A DNA stretch of 64,000 nt from JAAYCI01 sp964550985 (lineage in GTDB: Bacteria; Bacillota; Clostridia; Oscillospirales; Ruminococcaceae), in the NCBI GenBank assembly GCA_964550985.1, contig CAZKBM010000008.1, positions 1 to 64,000 on the forward strand. Reading direction: 5' to 3'. Below the pieces are notes generated by a model. The model did no database searches, was not told the DNA's origin, and saw only the letters and a list, made by a program, of their open reading frames with translations. Both the position numbers and the translations under genes were made by a program. How positions within the stretch are numbered: the stretch's first letter is position 1; each line of letters opens with the position of its first letter. Shown one piece after another: positions 43,440 to 54,366 of the stretch.

Positions 43440-44645
43440 CTATTCGGCCTGAATGGCCGCTATACCGGGCAGTTCTTTCCCCTCTAAATACTCCAAGCTG
43501 GCCCCGCCACCCGTGGAAATATGGGTCATTTTGTCCGCAAGGCCCAGTTGCATCACCGCCGCGGCCGAGTCCCCTCCCCCAATCACGGTGGTGGCGCCGC
43601 TATCGGCCATGGCCTTGGCCACGGCCAGGGTGCCCTTATTCAGAACGGGGTTTTCAAACACGCCCATGGGGCCATTCCACACAACCGTCTTTGCCGTTGC
43701 AATCTCCGCGGCAAACAGTTTCTCGCTCTTTTCGCCAATATCCAGGCCCAGGGTGCCCGCAGGCATGGCCTCAACCGGGTAGGTTTTTACCGCAATTTCG
43801 GCGTCAATGGGGTTTGGGAAACTCTCCGCATTCACAGAATCCACCGGCAGCAGAAGTTTTACGCCTTTTTCCTCGGCCTTTTTCATCATCTCACGGCAAT
43901 AGTCCAGCTTTTCTTCGTCCACAAGGCTTTTGCCAACCTCATAGCCTTTGGCCTTTAAAAAGGTATAGGCCATGCCGCCGCCAATAATCAGCGCGTCCAC
44001 TTTAGCAAGCAGGTTGTCAATCACCTTCAGTTTATCGGCCACTTTGGCGCCGCCCAATATGGCCAGGAAGGGCCGCTGGGGGTTGTTCACCGCGTTGCCC
44101 AGGTATTCTATCTCCTTGCCCATCAAATAGCCCACCGCCGTCAGGGGTACAAATTCGGTAACGCCCACGGTGCTGCAGTGCGCCCGGTGGGAAGAACCAA
44201 ACGCATCGTCCACATATACATCGCACAGGCTGGCAAGCTCTTTGCTAAAGGCGGGCTCGTTCTTCGTCTCCTCCGGGCGGAAGCGGGTGTTTTGCAGTAC
44301 CACTACATCGCCATTTTGCATAGCCTGCACAGCTTTTTTCGCATTATCGCCCACCACGGTATCATCGTTTGCAAAAACCACGGGTTTTCCCAAAAGTTCC
44401 CTCAGCCGCACAGCGCAAGGTTCCATAGAAAACGCCGCATCGGGGCCTTTGGGTTTGCCCAAATGGCTGCACAAAATAACCTTTGCGCCTTCGGCCACCA
44501 GTTTTTTAATGGTGGGCAGCGCCGCCACAATGCGGTTATCGTTCGTTATCTTGCCCTCTTTCAGCGGCACGTTAAAATCCACACGTACCAAAACGCGTTT
44601 GCCCTTTACATCGATGTCATCCACGGTTTTTTTGCCAAGGCCCAT
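43440..44645 (-). CDS. pgk: Phosphoglycerate kinase
   Basis: A 401-residue PGK of full length. RVLVRVDFNVPL at the N-terminus, SHLGKPKG, the 3-phosphoglycerate-site arginines (as in NTRFRPEE and SSHRAHCS), and the nucleotide-site GGGDSAAAV near the C-terminus are all seen. It makes ATP in glycolysis. The ATG at 44645 has AAGGATG upstream. The longer frame runs through the promoter and is rejected. Confidence 0.97.
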   Translation of the reverse strand: MGLGKKTVDDIDVKGKRVLVRVDFNVPLKEGKITNDNRIVAALPTIKKLVAEGAKVILCSHLGKPKGPDAAFSMEPCAVRLRELLGKPVVFANDDTVVGDNAKKAVQAMQNGDVVVLQNTRFRPEETKNEPAFSKELASLCDVYVDDAFGSSHRAHCSTVGVTEFVPLTAVGYLMGKEIEYLGNAVNNPQRPFLAILGGAKVADKLKVIDNLLAKVDALIIGGGMAYTFLKAKGYEVGKSLVDEEKLDYCREMMKKAEEKGVKLLLPVDSVNAESFPNPIDAEIAVKTYPVEAMPAGTLGLDIGEKSEKLFAAEIATAKTVVWNGPMGVFENPVLNKGTLAVAKAMADSGATTVIGGGDSAAAVMQLGLADKMTHISTGGGASLEYLEGKELPGIAAIQAE

Positions 44646-44691
44646 TTCGCAACATCCTTTCCAGTCTTTTTGCGTTGTTTTCGTAGATTTA

Positions 44692-44720
44692 AGTATAGCC
44701 CAAAAAACACGCACACGCAA
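44692..44720 (-). promoter_or_regulatory. pgk promoter
   Basis: On the minus strand TTGCGT (44715-44720), 17 bases and TATACT (44692-44697), giving a leader of about 40 bases. Confidence 0.7.
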
Positions 44721-44879
44721 GACGCGCCCCCCGCCAAAGCCTGAAAAGGGCCGCCTGCACAAATTCCCTGCCACCCGCCTTTTGGTTCTGTTCAAACTGT
44801 CTAGCTTCCCCTTTTTTCGCAGTGCCCACGGCTCTGTTGCCCTGGGGCAGGCCGCCTCTTTATGTACATATTTACCCTG

Positions 44880-45005
44880 AGCTAGTCAATCCTGGCCCAC
44901 CAAGGGTTGCGGGGTCGTCCGCCTTGGACTGCGAAAATTTTCCTCGCAAATCTGATGCATTTCATCTTGTGTCGACACCCTTTAGGCAACTTCTTGGCTC
45001 CCATC
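44880..45005. repeat. Partial copy of the inverted-repeat element
   Basis: CAAGGGTTGCGGGGTC..TCCGCCTTG and the following GAAAA..TCCTCGC repeat the interior of the element at 40369-40542 in the same orientation. The terminal repeats are degraded or lost. It lies just upstream of the triple glycosyltransferase gene, in an otherwise empty 500-base gap. Confidence 0.6.
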
Positions 45006-45071
45006 TGTAGGCCCGCACGCCAAGCCCTGCGCTGTCACACGAATGGCGCTGGACAGAAGTATGTACAGCGG

Positions 45072-45101
45072 TTTACAAGCTTGCCGCCCCAATGTTATAA
45101 T
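45072..45101 (+). promoter_or_regulatory. Promoter of the triple glycosyltransferase gene
   Basis: TTTACA (45072-45077), 18 bases and TATAAT (45096-45101). The predicted transcript start near 45108 lies downstream of the ATG at 45043 and so supports the GTG at 45148. Confidence 0.7.
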
Positions 45102-45147
45102 TAATAAGATTAACTGCTGTGAATACCCAGGGGGAAGGGAGCAAATT

Positions 45148-48100
45148 GTGGCCAGGAATGAGGATTTTTGCCCAGGCGGAGTTTTGCCCGGCCGGGTAGA
45201 AGATTTATGCCGCCAAGCGGAAAATTTGTGCCGCCAGGCGGAAGAATGGGAAAAAGAGGGCGGCAAAGCTAAAGGGGGCTTACTCTCTGCCGCAGGGGCA
45301 ATGCCAACAAACCACCCCGGCGCCACGCTATATAGCGGGCTAAAAAAACTGCGCCTTGGGCTTTGCGGCTTTTGGAACATGCAGGAGGAACCCGTAGAAG
45401 GCCTGAACCTTTACAGCGGTAGCCGCCGCATGGCGGAAGAGCCCGAATGGTGTAAAGCGCTGGACGCTTGGAACCCCCTTTTGGCGGCCAGCGCCCCCCC
45501 TGAAACCTCGGAGGAAGAAGCCCCGCGGGTGCAAACCGAGCCCCTGATGCTGTGGCCCAAAACACGGGAAGATCCCCTGCTGCGCGCCGCCGCCGAAAAG
45601 GCCGGCATCCGGGTGATAGAGGTATTGCCCTTTGGCGCAAAAGAGGGCTTTTCGGAAACCTGCCTCTCGGCTGAAAAGGCCCTGCACCTCTACCAAAACG
45701 AAACCCTTATCTTCCTGTGCACCGCCCTCAGTTGTCTGCCCTATGCCGACGCCTTTCCCCATAAGCTTTTGTGGCTTGCCCCGCCCGAGGACCCCGGCCC
45801 CCTTTCGGGCGAAAGTTATGACATTTTATACCTGCGCGCCAGCGCCACGGCCGACGCGGAAGCCAGCCCCGGCGCCACAGAAGATGAGATACAAAAACAG
45901 GCCAAAGAACTGGCCGCGCTTTATGCCCTACGCAAAAATGCCGGGGCCTGCCTTGTGCTGCTCTCCTCTGCCAATTATGGCGACCCGCCCAGCCGCCCCT
46001 GGCACCTGGCCCATCTGGCCGCCCAAACGGGCCGCAGGGTTTTGTATATCAGCGCCGGAACCACGGCGGAAAAAACCAAGCTTTTGCACCGCAGTGGTAA
46101 CCTATGGGTATTTGAACTGGCCGCCGGCAGCGGGGAGGGACGGCTGCCCCCTGACGGGGTGCTGGCCGCTTCCACGCCGGACCGCCAGCGTGTGCTGGCC
46201 GCCGGGCTAAGTGCCCTATTGGCCGCCCTGCACCTGCAGCGCGCCATTTTACAGGTGGAACACCCCTTCTGGGCCGAGGCCGCCTTTAGCCTGCGCCGCA
46301 GCCTGAAACTGCCCATTTTGTTTGATCTGCACGATGATTTTTCCCTGCGGCAGGGTGCCGCAGGGGCAGAGCTGCACCGGGCCGAAAAGAGCCTGCTGGC
46401 CGGGGCAGATTTTGTCACGGCGGCCTCTTCGGCGCTGGCCAAGCGCGCGGGGCAGCGCCGGGGGCATTTTGCAACGGTGCGCAACGGCTGCCACGCCGCC
46501 CATTTTGAAGCCGGAATAAAAAACGCCCCACCCGCCAAAATTCCCGTTTTGGGCTTTTATGGGGCCATTGGCCCCACCTTCAGCTTCGAGGCCATCCGCG
46601 CGCTGAACGACAGCGGCATGGAGGTGGAGATACGCCTGATTGGCAGGGCGGATGATGAGGCGCGCAAACGGCTGCAACCCCTTCATAAAGTACGGCTGCT
46701 AGACGAACTGCCCTACGAGCGACTGCCCAAGGCCATAGCCGAATTTGACCTTGCACTGTTGCCCTATAACCCAAAAAGCAAAAGCATTGAAATTGCAAGC
46801 CCTGCAAAATTTTATGAGTACCTTGCGGCAGGGAAGGCCATCGTGGGCACTTCCATCCCTGAACTCATGGTCTTTCGCGGCCGCTACGCCTGTTTGGAGG
46901 GGGACCCCGGCTGGTTTGTGCGCCGCGTGCGGGAGTGCCTGGACGGTATATCCCTGCTGGCAAACACCGAAGAGCGAGTACAGTTTGCCCGGCAGAACGA
47001 CTGGCAAAGCAGGGCAGACGATTTTACCAAGATTTACGACAAACTGGAAATTGCCCGTGGCCGGGCTATCCGCGGGGATATTTGGGCCGAACAGGCCGCT
47101 TTTTACCAGCGCATGGCCCCCGAGACGCCCATGCTGGCGCTGCCCCCGGCTGAGAAAAAGAAAAAAGGCGATGATATCCCCAAAATGCAGCTTGCGGCCG
47201 CCATGGCCACCCTGCGGGAGATGGAGGATGCCCTGGCCAAAAAAGACGCGGCCATTCAGGAAGCGCTCAACCTGCTAAAAAGCAAAACCGAGGCTCCGCT
47301 GGCAAGCGGTGTGTTAAAAAGCTTGGGCCTTGCAAAAAACCAGCCCCCCAGCCCGGCGGCCCTTGCCCAAAAACAACTGGAGGACAGCCTGCGCCTGGAC
47401 GGCGAGCGCCTGTACACGGCATTTTCCGCCGCTCCCGGGGGCTCTTTGCCCGTGCTGGCCACCCCTTATACACGGCACGACCTTTTGTTTTTTGCCTGCT
47501 GCGAGCTTACGCAAAACCAAAACCGTGGAGTACAATTGGCCCGGCTATACGCCGAAAATGGCCACCGGGTTTTCTATATATCCCCGCGTTTTTCGGGCCT
47601 GGCGGCCGTTAGCAAACAGAGGGAGAACCTATACCTAGTAGAACTGCCTGGGCAGCCCGGCTGTAACATCTTTGCAGATGGCCTGCCCGAGGGCGGCGAG
47701 CCCTGGCGGGAAACACTGGACGCCCTGCTTTGGCACCTCGGCATTCGTGACGCCCTGGCCGTAGTGGCCCACCCGCGCTGGGCCGAGGCCGCCTTTTACC
47801 TACGCGGGCGGTTTGGCATTAAAATGGTGGTAGACTGCCACGGAGACTTTACGGGCTTTTTGGTGCCCGGCAGCAGCGAGGGGGAAGAGGACGGTATCCG
47901 CCTATTGCGTGAAGCGGACGTCGTCATTCCCACCACAGGCGAACTTGCCTCTATTGCGCGTCAGATACGAGGGGGGGAAGCCCCCGAAACTCTGCCCAAC
48001 GGCTGCGATTTTTCCCTGTTTAACGCCTGCTTTGCCCCCTCCAAGCCCTGCCCGCCGCCCAGTACACCCGCCGAAGGAAACCCTGCCGCCACAGAAACAC

Positions 48101-49488
48101 GGCCAGTAATCGGTTTTTGCGGGCTTATCTCCCACTGGTTTGACGCCGAGGCTTTGTGCGCTGCCGCCAGTGCCCTGCCCTGGGCAGATTTTGTGCTGGC
48201 CGGGCCGGTGCTGGAGTGGAAAACAGAACTTGGGGCCCTGCCCAACATCCGCCTACTAGGCGAAAAAAACCACGCTGAAATCCCCGCGCTTGTACAAAGT
48301 TTTGACTTAGCCATTCTTCCATTTGACCCAGCCGCAGACATCTGCGCAGGCCTTAGCCCCAGCTTTTTTTATGAGGCCTTGGCTGCGGGCAAAAAGGTGG
48401 TGGCCGCCAACCTGCCAGCCCTGCGCCCTTACGCTGGCAAGCAGGCCTTGCTGGCAGAGACGCCGGGTGAGTATGAAGCCCTGATTTGCCAGGTACTTAA
48501 GGGCGAGGATGGCCTGGCGCCCGCAGAAGAAGGGGCGGCCCTTGCCCAGGTAAACGACTGGAAAAACCGGTGGCAGGCATTCGCCGCGCTGGCAAACCGG
48601 GCCATGCCAAAGGTCAGCGTTATCCTCACCGGCCAAAACTGCCAAAAGCCATTACAGGCCTGCCTTGCCTCACTGTTTACCCAAACCGCCCTGCCCCGTT
48701 ACGAGGTGATTGTGGTGGACCGGGGCTCTACCGATGGCACCCGTGAGATGTTGCAGGAACTGGAAACCGCAGAACTTGCGGGGCTACGGGCGGTGCTGCT
48801 GGAGGGGGATAAAAGCAATGCTGCCGCCCAAAATGCGGGCATCCGCGAGGCAACCGGAGATTATGTTGTGTTGCTGCAAAACAACGTGATGGTGACCCGT
48901 GGCTGGCTGGCGGCACTGCTTGCCCATATGGAGCGCGATGACGAGTTATGCCTGTGTGGCCCCGTTACAAACCTGGGTGACGGTGAGGCCAAGGTTCCCG
49001 TCTTTTACCGCAGCGCCGATGAGATGGCTCAGTTTGCCTATCTGTATACCTGGCAGCACCTGGGCGAGAGCCGATGCAAAGATAGGAGCCTCTCGCTGTT
49101 CTGCGCCATGCTGCGCCGCAGCGCGCTTACCGAACTTGGGCCCTTGGACGAAAACTACACCGGTGAATTTTGCCGGGGCCAAGACCTTGCGCAGGAACTG
49201 CAGAAGCTGGGCAAAACCCTGGCCGTGGCCGAAGACGCCTTTGTGCACTGCATGACGCCGCCGCCCTTTAGCAGCGAATTAAGCCCCGAAGAGGAAGCCT
49301 TGCTATTGGCGGATAAAAAGCACTTTGAGGAAAAGTGGAGCGAGGTATGGAAGCCCCGCCCCTACCGCACGGGTGTAACGCGGGAGATGAACCAGGACAG
49401 CCATTTTTCCCCCGAGGCCTTGCTGCCGCTTCTGCAAAGCAACTCTGCCCGCAGTGGCGGAGAAGCCGCCCGTGTAAAAACAGAATAG
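45148..49488 (+). CDS. Three-module glycosyltransferase (two GT-B, one GT2)
   Basis: A 1446-residue cytoplasmic protein. After an N-terminal part with a doubled LCRQAE motif come two related GT-B (GT4-like) modules, about residues 280-635 and 775-1150. Each has an N-domain remnant with G-x-R-V-x-Y-I-S, a C-domain opening VLGFYGAIG or VIGFCGLIS, and the donor-site FYEYLAAGKAIV or FYEALAAGKKVV. A short coiled coil links them. The C-terminal GT2 module (about 1153-1420) has VIVVDRGSTDGTREM, QNAGIREATGDYVVLLQNN and the late acidic FCRGQDLA. The start GTG follows GGGAAGGGAG. The combination suggests assembly of a surface glycan. Its product is unknown. Confidence 0.85.
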   Translation: MARNEDFCPGGVLPGRVEDLCRQAENLCRQAEEWEKEGGKAKGGLLSAAGAMPTNHPGATLYSGLKKLRLGLCGFWNMQEEPVEGLNLYSGSRRMAEEPEWCKALDAWNPLLAASAPPETSEEEAPRVQTEPLMLWPKTREDPLLRAAAEKAGIRVIEVLPFGAKEGFSETCLSAEKALHLYQNETLIFLCTALSCLPYADAFPHKLLWLAPPEDPGPLSGESYDILYLRASATADAEASPGATEDEIQKQAKELAALYALRKNAGACLVLLSSANYGDPPSRPWHLAHLAAQTGRRVLYISAGTTAEKTKLLHRSGNLWVFELAAGSGEGRLPPDGVLAASTPDRQRVLAAGLSALLAALHLQRAILQVEHPFWAEAAFSLRRSLKLPILFDLHDDFSLRQGAAGAELHRAEKSLLAGADFVTAASSALAKRAGQRRGHFATVRNGCHAAHFEAGIKNAPPAKIPVLGFYGAIGPTFSFEAIRALNDSGMEVEIRLIGRADDEARKRLQPLHKVRLLDELPYERLPKAIAEFDLALLPYNPKSKSIEIASPAKFYEYLAAGKAIVGTSIPELMVFRGRYACLEGDPGWFVRRVRECLDGISLLANTEERVQFARQNDWQSRADDFTKIYDKLEIARGRAIRGDIWAEQAAFYQRMAPETPMLALPPAEKKKKGDDIPKMQLAAAMATLREMEDALAKKDAAIQEALNLLKSKTEAPLASGVLKSLGLAKNQPPSPAALAQKQLEDSLRLDGERLYTAFSAAPGGSLPVLATPYTRHDLLFFACCELTQNQNRGVQLARLYAENGHRVFYISPRFSGLAAVSKQRENLYLVELPGQPGCNIFADGLPEGGEPWRETLDALLWHLGIRDALAVVAHPRWAEAAFYLRGRFGIKMVVDCHGDFTGFLVPGSSEGEEDGIRLLREADVVIPTTGELASIARQIRGGEAPETLPNGCDFSLFNACFAPSKPCPPPSTPAEGNPAATETRPVIGFCGLISHWFDAEALCAAASALPWADFVLAGPVLEWKTELGALPNIRLLGEKNHAEIPALVQSFDLAILPFDPAADICAGLSPSFFYEALAAGKKVVAANLPALRPYAGKQALLAETPGEYEALICQVLKGEDGLAPAEEGAALAQVNDWKNRWQAFAALANRAMPKVSVILTGQNCQKPLQACLASLFTQTALPRYEVIVVDRGSTDGTREMLQELETAELAGLRAVLLEGDKSNAAAQNAGIREATGDYVVLLQNNVMVTRGWLAALLAHMERDDELCLCGPVTNLGDGEAKVPVFYRSADEMAQFAYLYTWQHLGESRCKDRSLSLFCAMLRRSALTELGPLDENYTGEFCRGQDLAQELQKLGKTLAVAEDAFVHCMTPPPFSSELSPEEEALLLADKKHFEEKWSEVWKPRPYRTGVTREMNQDSHFSPEALLPLLQSNSARSGGEAARVKTE

Positions 49489-49498
49489 CGCCTTGTTC

Positions 49499-49535
49499 CA
49501 GCCAAGCAATTTATAGCCAAATAAGCCAAAAAGTA
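49499..49535. repeat. Solo end of the inverted-repeat element
   Basis: CAGCC..GCAATT and TATAGCCAA..AAGCCAAAAAGT match the left end of the element at 40369-40404 with few differences and in the same orientation. No partner end was found near it. It stands 11 bases after the glycosyltransferase stop. Confidence 0.6.
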
Positions 49536-49552
49536 ATTTAAGGGTTTACTAC

Positions 49553-49592
49553 AAAACCGGCACTGGGTATTTCACACCCCAGTGCCGGTTTT
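49553..49592. terminator. Bidirectional terminator
   Basis: A perfect 15-base stem (AAAACCGGCACTGGG and complement) with a 10-base loop. T-rich sequence follows on the plus strand. It lies between the convergent glycosyltransferase and chemoreceptor genes. Confidence 0.9.
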
Positions 49593-49688
49593 GTTTGTAA
49601 CCATTTTACGTGTTACGTGCACAAGTTTTTTGTTGCAGCCAACAAACATGGAAAGAGTTGCCGCTTCCCTAGCTTTGCGCCGACCACA

Positions 49689-51401
49689 CTAAAAAATTGG
49701 CCCGGATGAACTGCTTTCTGTAATGGCGGGGTATTCCTCGGGCTGGGTGTGTTGGGGCAAGGCCCTGCCGGTAGCCCCCCGCAGTTTAAAGCGGGCCACA
49801 ATCTTATCCAGCATGGCGCTTTGGGCGCTCAGCTCCTCTGAGGAAGCCGCGCTCTCCTCGGCAGTGGCGCTGTTGGCCTGCACCACTTGTGAAACCTGGG
49901 TAATACCCATCGTAATTTCATTGATGGACGAGAGCTGATGCTCCGAAGCTGTCTTCATCCGCCCCATCGCCTCAGCATTCGCGGCGGCAATCTCACCCAC
50001 CTTGGTCATGCTCTCACCGGTACGCTCGGCAATATCGTTGCCACGCGCCACATTTTCCACGCTGCTTTCAATAAGGGAGGCGGTTTCCTTGGCGGCAGCA
50101 GCACTTTTACTGGCCAGGTTGCGCACCTCATCGGCCACAACGGCAAAACCTTTACCATGCTGGCCGGCACGCGCTGCTTCCACTGCGGCATTCAAAGCCA
50201 AGATATTCGTTTGGAAAGCTATATCGTCAATTACCTTGATCACCTTTGCAATGTTCTGGCTACTGTCCTTAATGGTCTCCATGGCGCCGGTCATCTGCTG
50301 CATGTACTCAATGCTCTCGCCCATCAGGCGGCCCACTTCTTCCACCTCTTGCACGGTTTCCGAGGCCAAGGTGTTGTTATCCTCCGCCTGGCTTTGTATC
50401 TGCTGAATGGAAGCGGAAAGCTGCTGTAAGGTGGCCGCCTGCTGGGTGGCGCCCGTGGCCAAAGCCTGTGAACCGCCCGCAATTTGGGCTGAGCCATCGG
50501 CCACCTGTTCCGCCGCTTGGCGAATTTCGCCCATCATCGTGTTGTTGTTATCCAGCATCTTGGAGATAGCCCTGCCAACAATATCTTTTTCCGATTGGAT
50601 TTCCATACTTACCGAGTAATCGCCGCGCGCCATGGCTTCCAAAACTTCCGCCTGATTTTGGAAGGTCCTCTCCATCTTGCGGAAAGCATCGGCCAAAACC
50701 CCAAGTTCATCTTTGGAACTGTAGTCCACTTCAACGCCCACATCCCCGGTGGCAATAGCTTCTGCAGCCCCGGTAAGCTGTTTCAGCGGCGGCACAATTT
50801 GCCTAACCAGCACTACGGTCATAACAAGGGTCATCACCACGCTTGCCACAATGAAAACCGCCACCACCACTATGGCGGTAATATAGGCCCCGGTGCTTTG
50901 CGCCTCCCTCTCCACCATCACTGCCGCGGCATAATCATAAATGGCATCCAGGCCTGCAACCGTATGCTCAATGTCCGGCACTATTGTATCATTATACATA
51001 GCCACCGCACCCTCTTTGTCGCCGGCTTCATACTTTGCCAGCAGTTCGCTTGCCATTTTATGCAAGTCTGTGTGGGGAGTCTCAATAGCTTTTAACAATT
51101 TTTGGAACTCTTCATCCTTGTTTCCGGCAATCTCTTCACTGGTTAGCCACTTGCCCAAAGAGCAGCTGGTCGGGTCAAGTGAGCCCGTGAACTCACCGTT
51201 GTTAAACAGCGTTTCCGAAAGGTTGTGCAGCCAGGTATAGTGCTTCACTTCGATGTCTTTAATTACAGTGGTCAGGGTATTGGCATCATCCAATTGCGCT
51301 GAACGGTTGCGCACAACCGAAAGCAACGCCAAAGCTGCCACACCCTGTACCAGTGTAATGATGCAAACCACACTTAGTGCCATAATGATTCTACGTTTCA
51401 C
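49689..51401 (-). CDS. Methyl-accepting chemotaxis protein with CZB-like sensor
   Basis: A 570-residue chemoreceptor with TM1 (about 8-30) and TM2 (about 180-205), HAMP and the signalling hairpin (IAFQTNILALNAAVEAARAG). The extracytoplasmic region carries the hallmark of a CZB (chemoreceptor zinc-binding) domain: His54 or His59, the C-x-L-G-K-W motif at Cys80-Trp85, then His110 and His114 in HTDLH. CZB proteins bind zinc and some sense HOCl through the Cys. Here the domain would face outside, whereas most are cytoplasmic. The C-terminal tail QPEEYPAI..GPIF is shared with the receptor at 11484. Confidence 0.9.
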   Translation of the reverse strand: MKRRIIMALSVVCIITLVQGVAALALLSVVRNRSAQLDDANTLTTVIKDIEVKHYTWLHNLSETLFNNGEFTGSLDPTSCSLGKWLTSEEIAGNKDEEFQKLLKAIETPHTDLHKMASELLAKYEAGDKEGAVAMYNDTIVPDIEHTVAGLDAIYDYAAAVMVEREAQSTGAYITAIVVVAVFIVASVVMTLVMTVVLVRQIVPPLKQLTGAAEAIATGDVGVEVDYSSKDELGVLADAFRKMERTFQNQAEVLEAMARGDYSVSMEIQSEKDIVGRAISKMLDNNNTMMGEIRQAAEQVADGSAQIAGGSQALATGATQQAATLQQLSASIQQIQSQAEDNNTLASETVQEVEEVGRLMGESIEYMQQMTGAMETIKDSSQNIAKVIKVIDDIAFQTNILALNAAVEAARAGQHGKGFAVVADEVRNLASKSAAAAKETASLIESSVENVARGNDIAERTGESMTKVGEIAAANAEAMGRMKTASEHQLSSINEITMGITQVSQVVQANSATAEESAASSEELSAQSAMLDKIVARFKLRGATGRALPQHTQPEEYPAITESSSSGPIF

Positions 51402-52078
51402 ACTCTTTCACCTCGAAAGCATAATATACTAGCTGCTTGCTTGCCTGAAACCAGAAAAAATGAATCTTACTGCATAGACAGATTTATTGCCTAGAACATG
51501 TAATAGTATACACAGTACAGATAAAAAAGAAAAGTGTTTGCAAAAAGAATATTTTAAGGAAATTTTGAATATTTTATGAAATACAATCGAATTTATGCCA
51601 TATCAAACACTCTTAATTCATAATTTCTACATTATTTTGCTATTTTTGCATAATTTTGGCATATCTTTAAAATTTCAAAGCCTTTTTGTGGGAAATGCTT
51701 ACCTTTTGCACTACTGTGGCAAGCACAACACATCCACTTTGCGCAATTTCAACAAAAACCTAGCAAATAACCATGAAAATCTCACAATAAAAGCAACTTC
51801 TTGGCCGGCTGTAGCGAGTGGGCATTTTGATCCTCTATTATTTTAGCGATGGTTAAACCTTTATGGTACAAACGGGGAATGTGGCAGGTAGGTGTACAGC
51901 GCTTACCTTAACGGAACGCACCGGGTAAGGTGAGTGCCGCTGTCACATCCTATGGTTCTTTGGCTATTTACATACCTATATCCGCCATTTCACTAGAAGG
52001 CAGTTTTACACTTTTTTGGGGAAGCTTATCTATTGCCAAACTTTTGGGCAAAAACCTGTTCTAAAAGCGAAATAAAAA
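51402..52078. other. Long intergenic region, AT-rich, no gene
   Basis: About 680 bases between the chemoreceptor and the tRNA promoter. Short frames in it have no ribosome sites or family features. At about 51911-51951 the sequence can fold (CAGCG..ACCTTA against TAAGGT..CGCTG), but there is no T-tract and I assign no function. It ought to contain the chemoreceptor promoter. Confidence 0.4.
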
Positions 52079-52107
52079 TTGACTTTTATGTTGCTGCATG
52101 CTATACT
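52079..52107 (+). promoter_or_regulatory. tRNA-fMet promoter
   Basis: TTGACT (52079-52084), 17 bases and TATACT (52102-52107), about 37 bases before the mature tRNA. Confidence 0.8.
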
Positions 52108-52144
52108 AGTTAAGCTATCAATTAAAGAGAGTTAGCAAACATAG

Positions 52145-53777
<1,633 letters not shown>

Positions 53778-53849
53778 ATAGTCACCCCGCCATAGATTGT
53801 ACCCGCCTTGCCTTGTGCAAAGCGGGGCTTTTTTTATTTGATAAATCCT

Positions 53850-54326
53850 TTAGGCAAGAATATCAGTTTTCCCCTGCCCCGGCTCGGCAGGGGTTTTCTT
53901 TTTCTTTGCCAGTTCTCCTATCTGAAATTTCGTATAGGCAAAAACGCTATCGGCTAGGGCAGCTAGCTGCTCGCCGGTCAGTTCATATACGGTGCCAGCG
54001 TCCAGTTCCACAAGGCGTATTTCATTGTCCTGGCCGGCATCAATCGCAAATCCCAGGGACATCAGGTAATTGGTGAACTTCCAGTATGGCTCCAGGCGGC
54101 CCAGTTCCATTTTCATGCGCTCGTCCGGGGGCAGAAGGTCGTCCAAGTTGCATTTTAGTGTGGCTGCTATTTTCTCCAGCACCGACATGGGCATCTCCGT
54201 CGTGCCGCGCTCATACTTCGCAATCGAGCTCTCGGTGCGCCCGACTTCGTCTGCCAGGCGCGCTTGGGTAAGCCCCAGGGCTCGGCGGCGTTGCCTGATT
54301 TTATCACCGACAAATTTATTATCCAT
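53850..54326 (-). CDS. Phage repressor, XRE-type helix-turn-helix (CI-like)
   Basis: A 158-residue protein. The N-terminal helix-turn-helix (IRQRRRALGLTQARLADEVG, RTESSIAKYERG) covers residues 8-60. The rest is a dimerisation-type domain without the Ser-Lys protease site of LexA-like repressors, so induction may not use self-cleavage. GGAG precedes the ATG. It diverges from the Cro-like gene across an operator region and should keep the lytic genes off. A GC-rich hairpin lies in its last codons. Confidence 0.85.
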   Translation of the reverse strand: MDNKFVGDKIRQRRRALGLTQARLADEVGRTESSIAKYERGTTEMPMSVLEKIAATLKCNLDDLLPPDERMKMELGRLEPYWKFTNYLMSLGFAIDAGQDNEIRLVELDAGTVYELTGEQLAALADSVFAYTKFQIGELAKKKKTPAEPGQGKTDILA

Positions 54327-54366
54327 TATGCAGCTCCTTAAAAGTCTTTAGGCCATGCTATCACAT

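Noticed and set aside
45043..45147. N-terminal extension of the triple glycosyltransferase to the ATG at 45043
   Set aside because: The promoter at 45072-45101 lies inside this extension, and the GTG at 45148 has a strong ribosome site.
51595..51846. Frame of 83 codons in the long gap
   Set aside because: No ribosome site, low-complexity AT-rich sequence and no recognisable domain.
51898..51951. Foldable sequence in the gap before the tRNA as an sRNA
   Set aside because: The stem is interrupted and has no promoter, T-tract or known consensus.
53799..53836. Hairpin with T-run before the recombinase gene
   Set aside because: It points along the plus strand, where no gene ends. It is probably chance or a leftover, and the stem is weak with a long loop.
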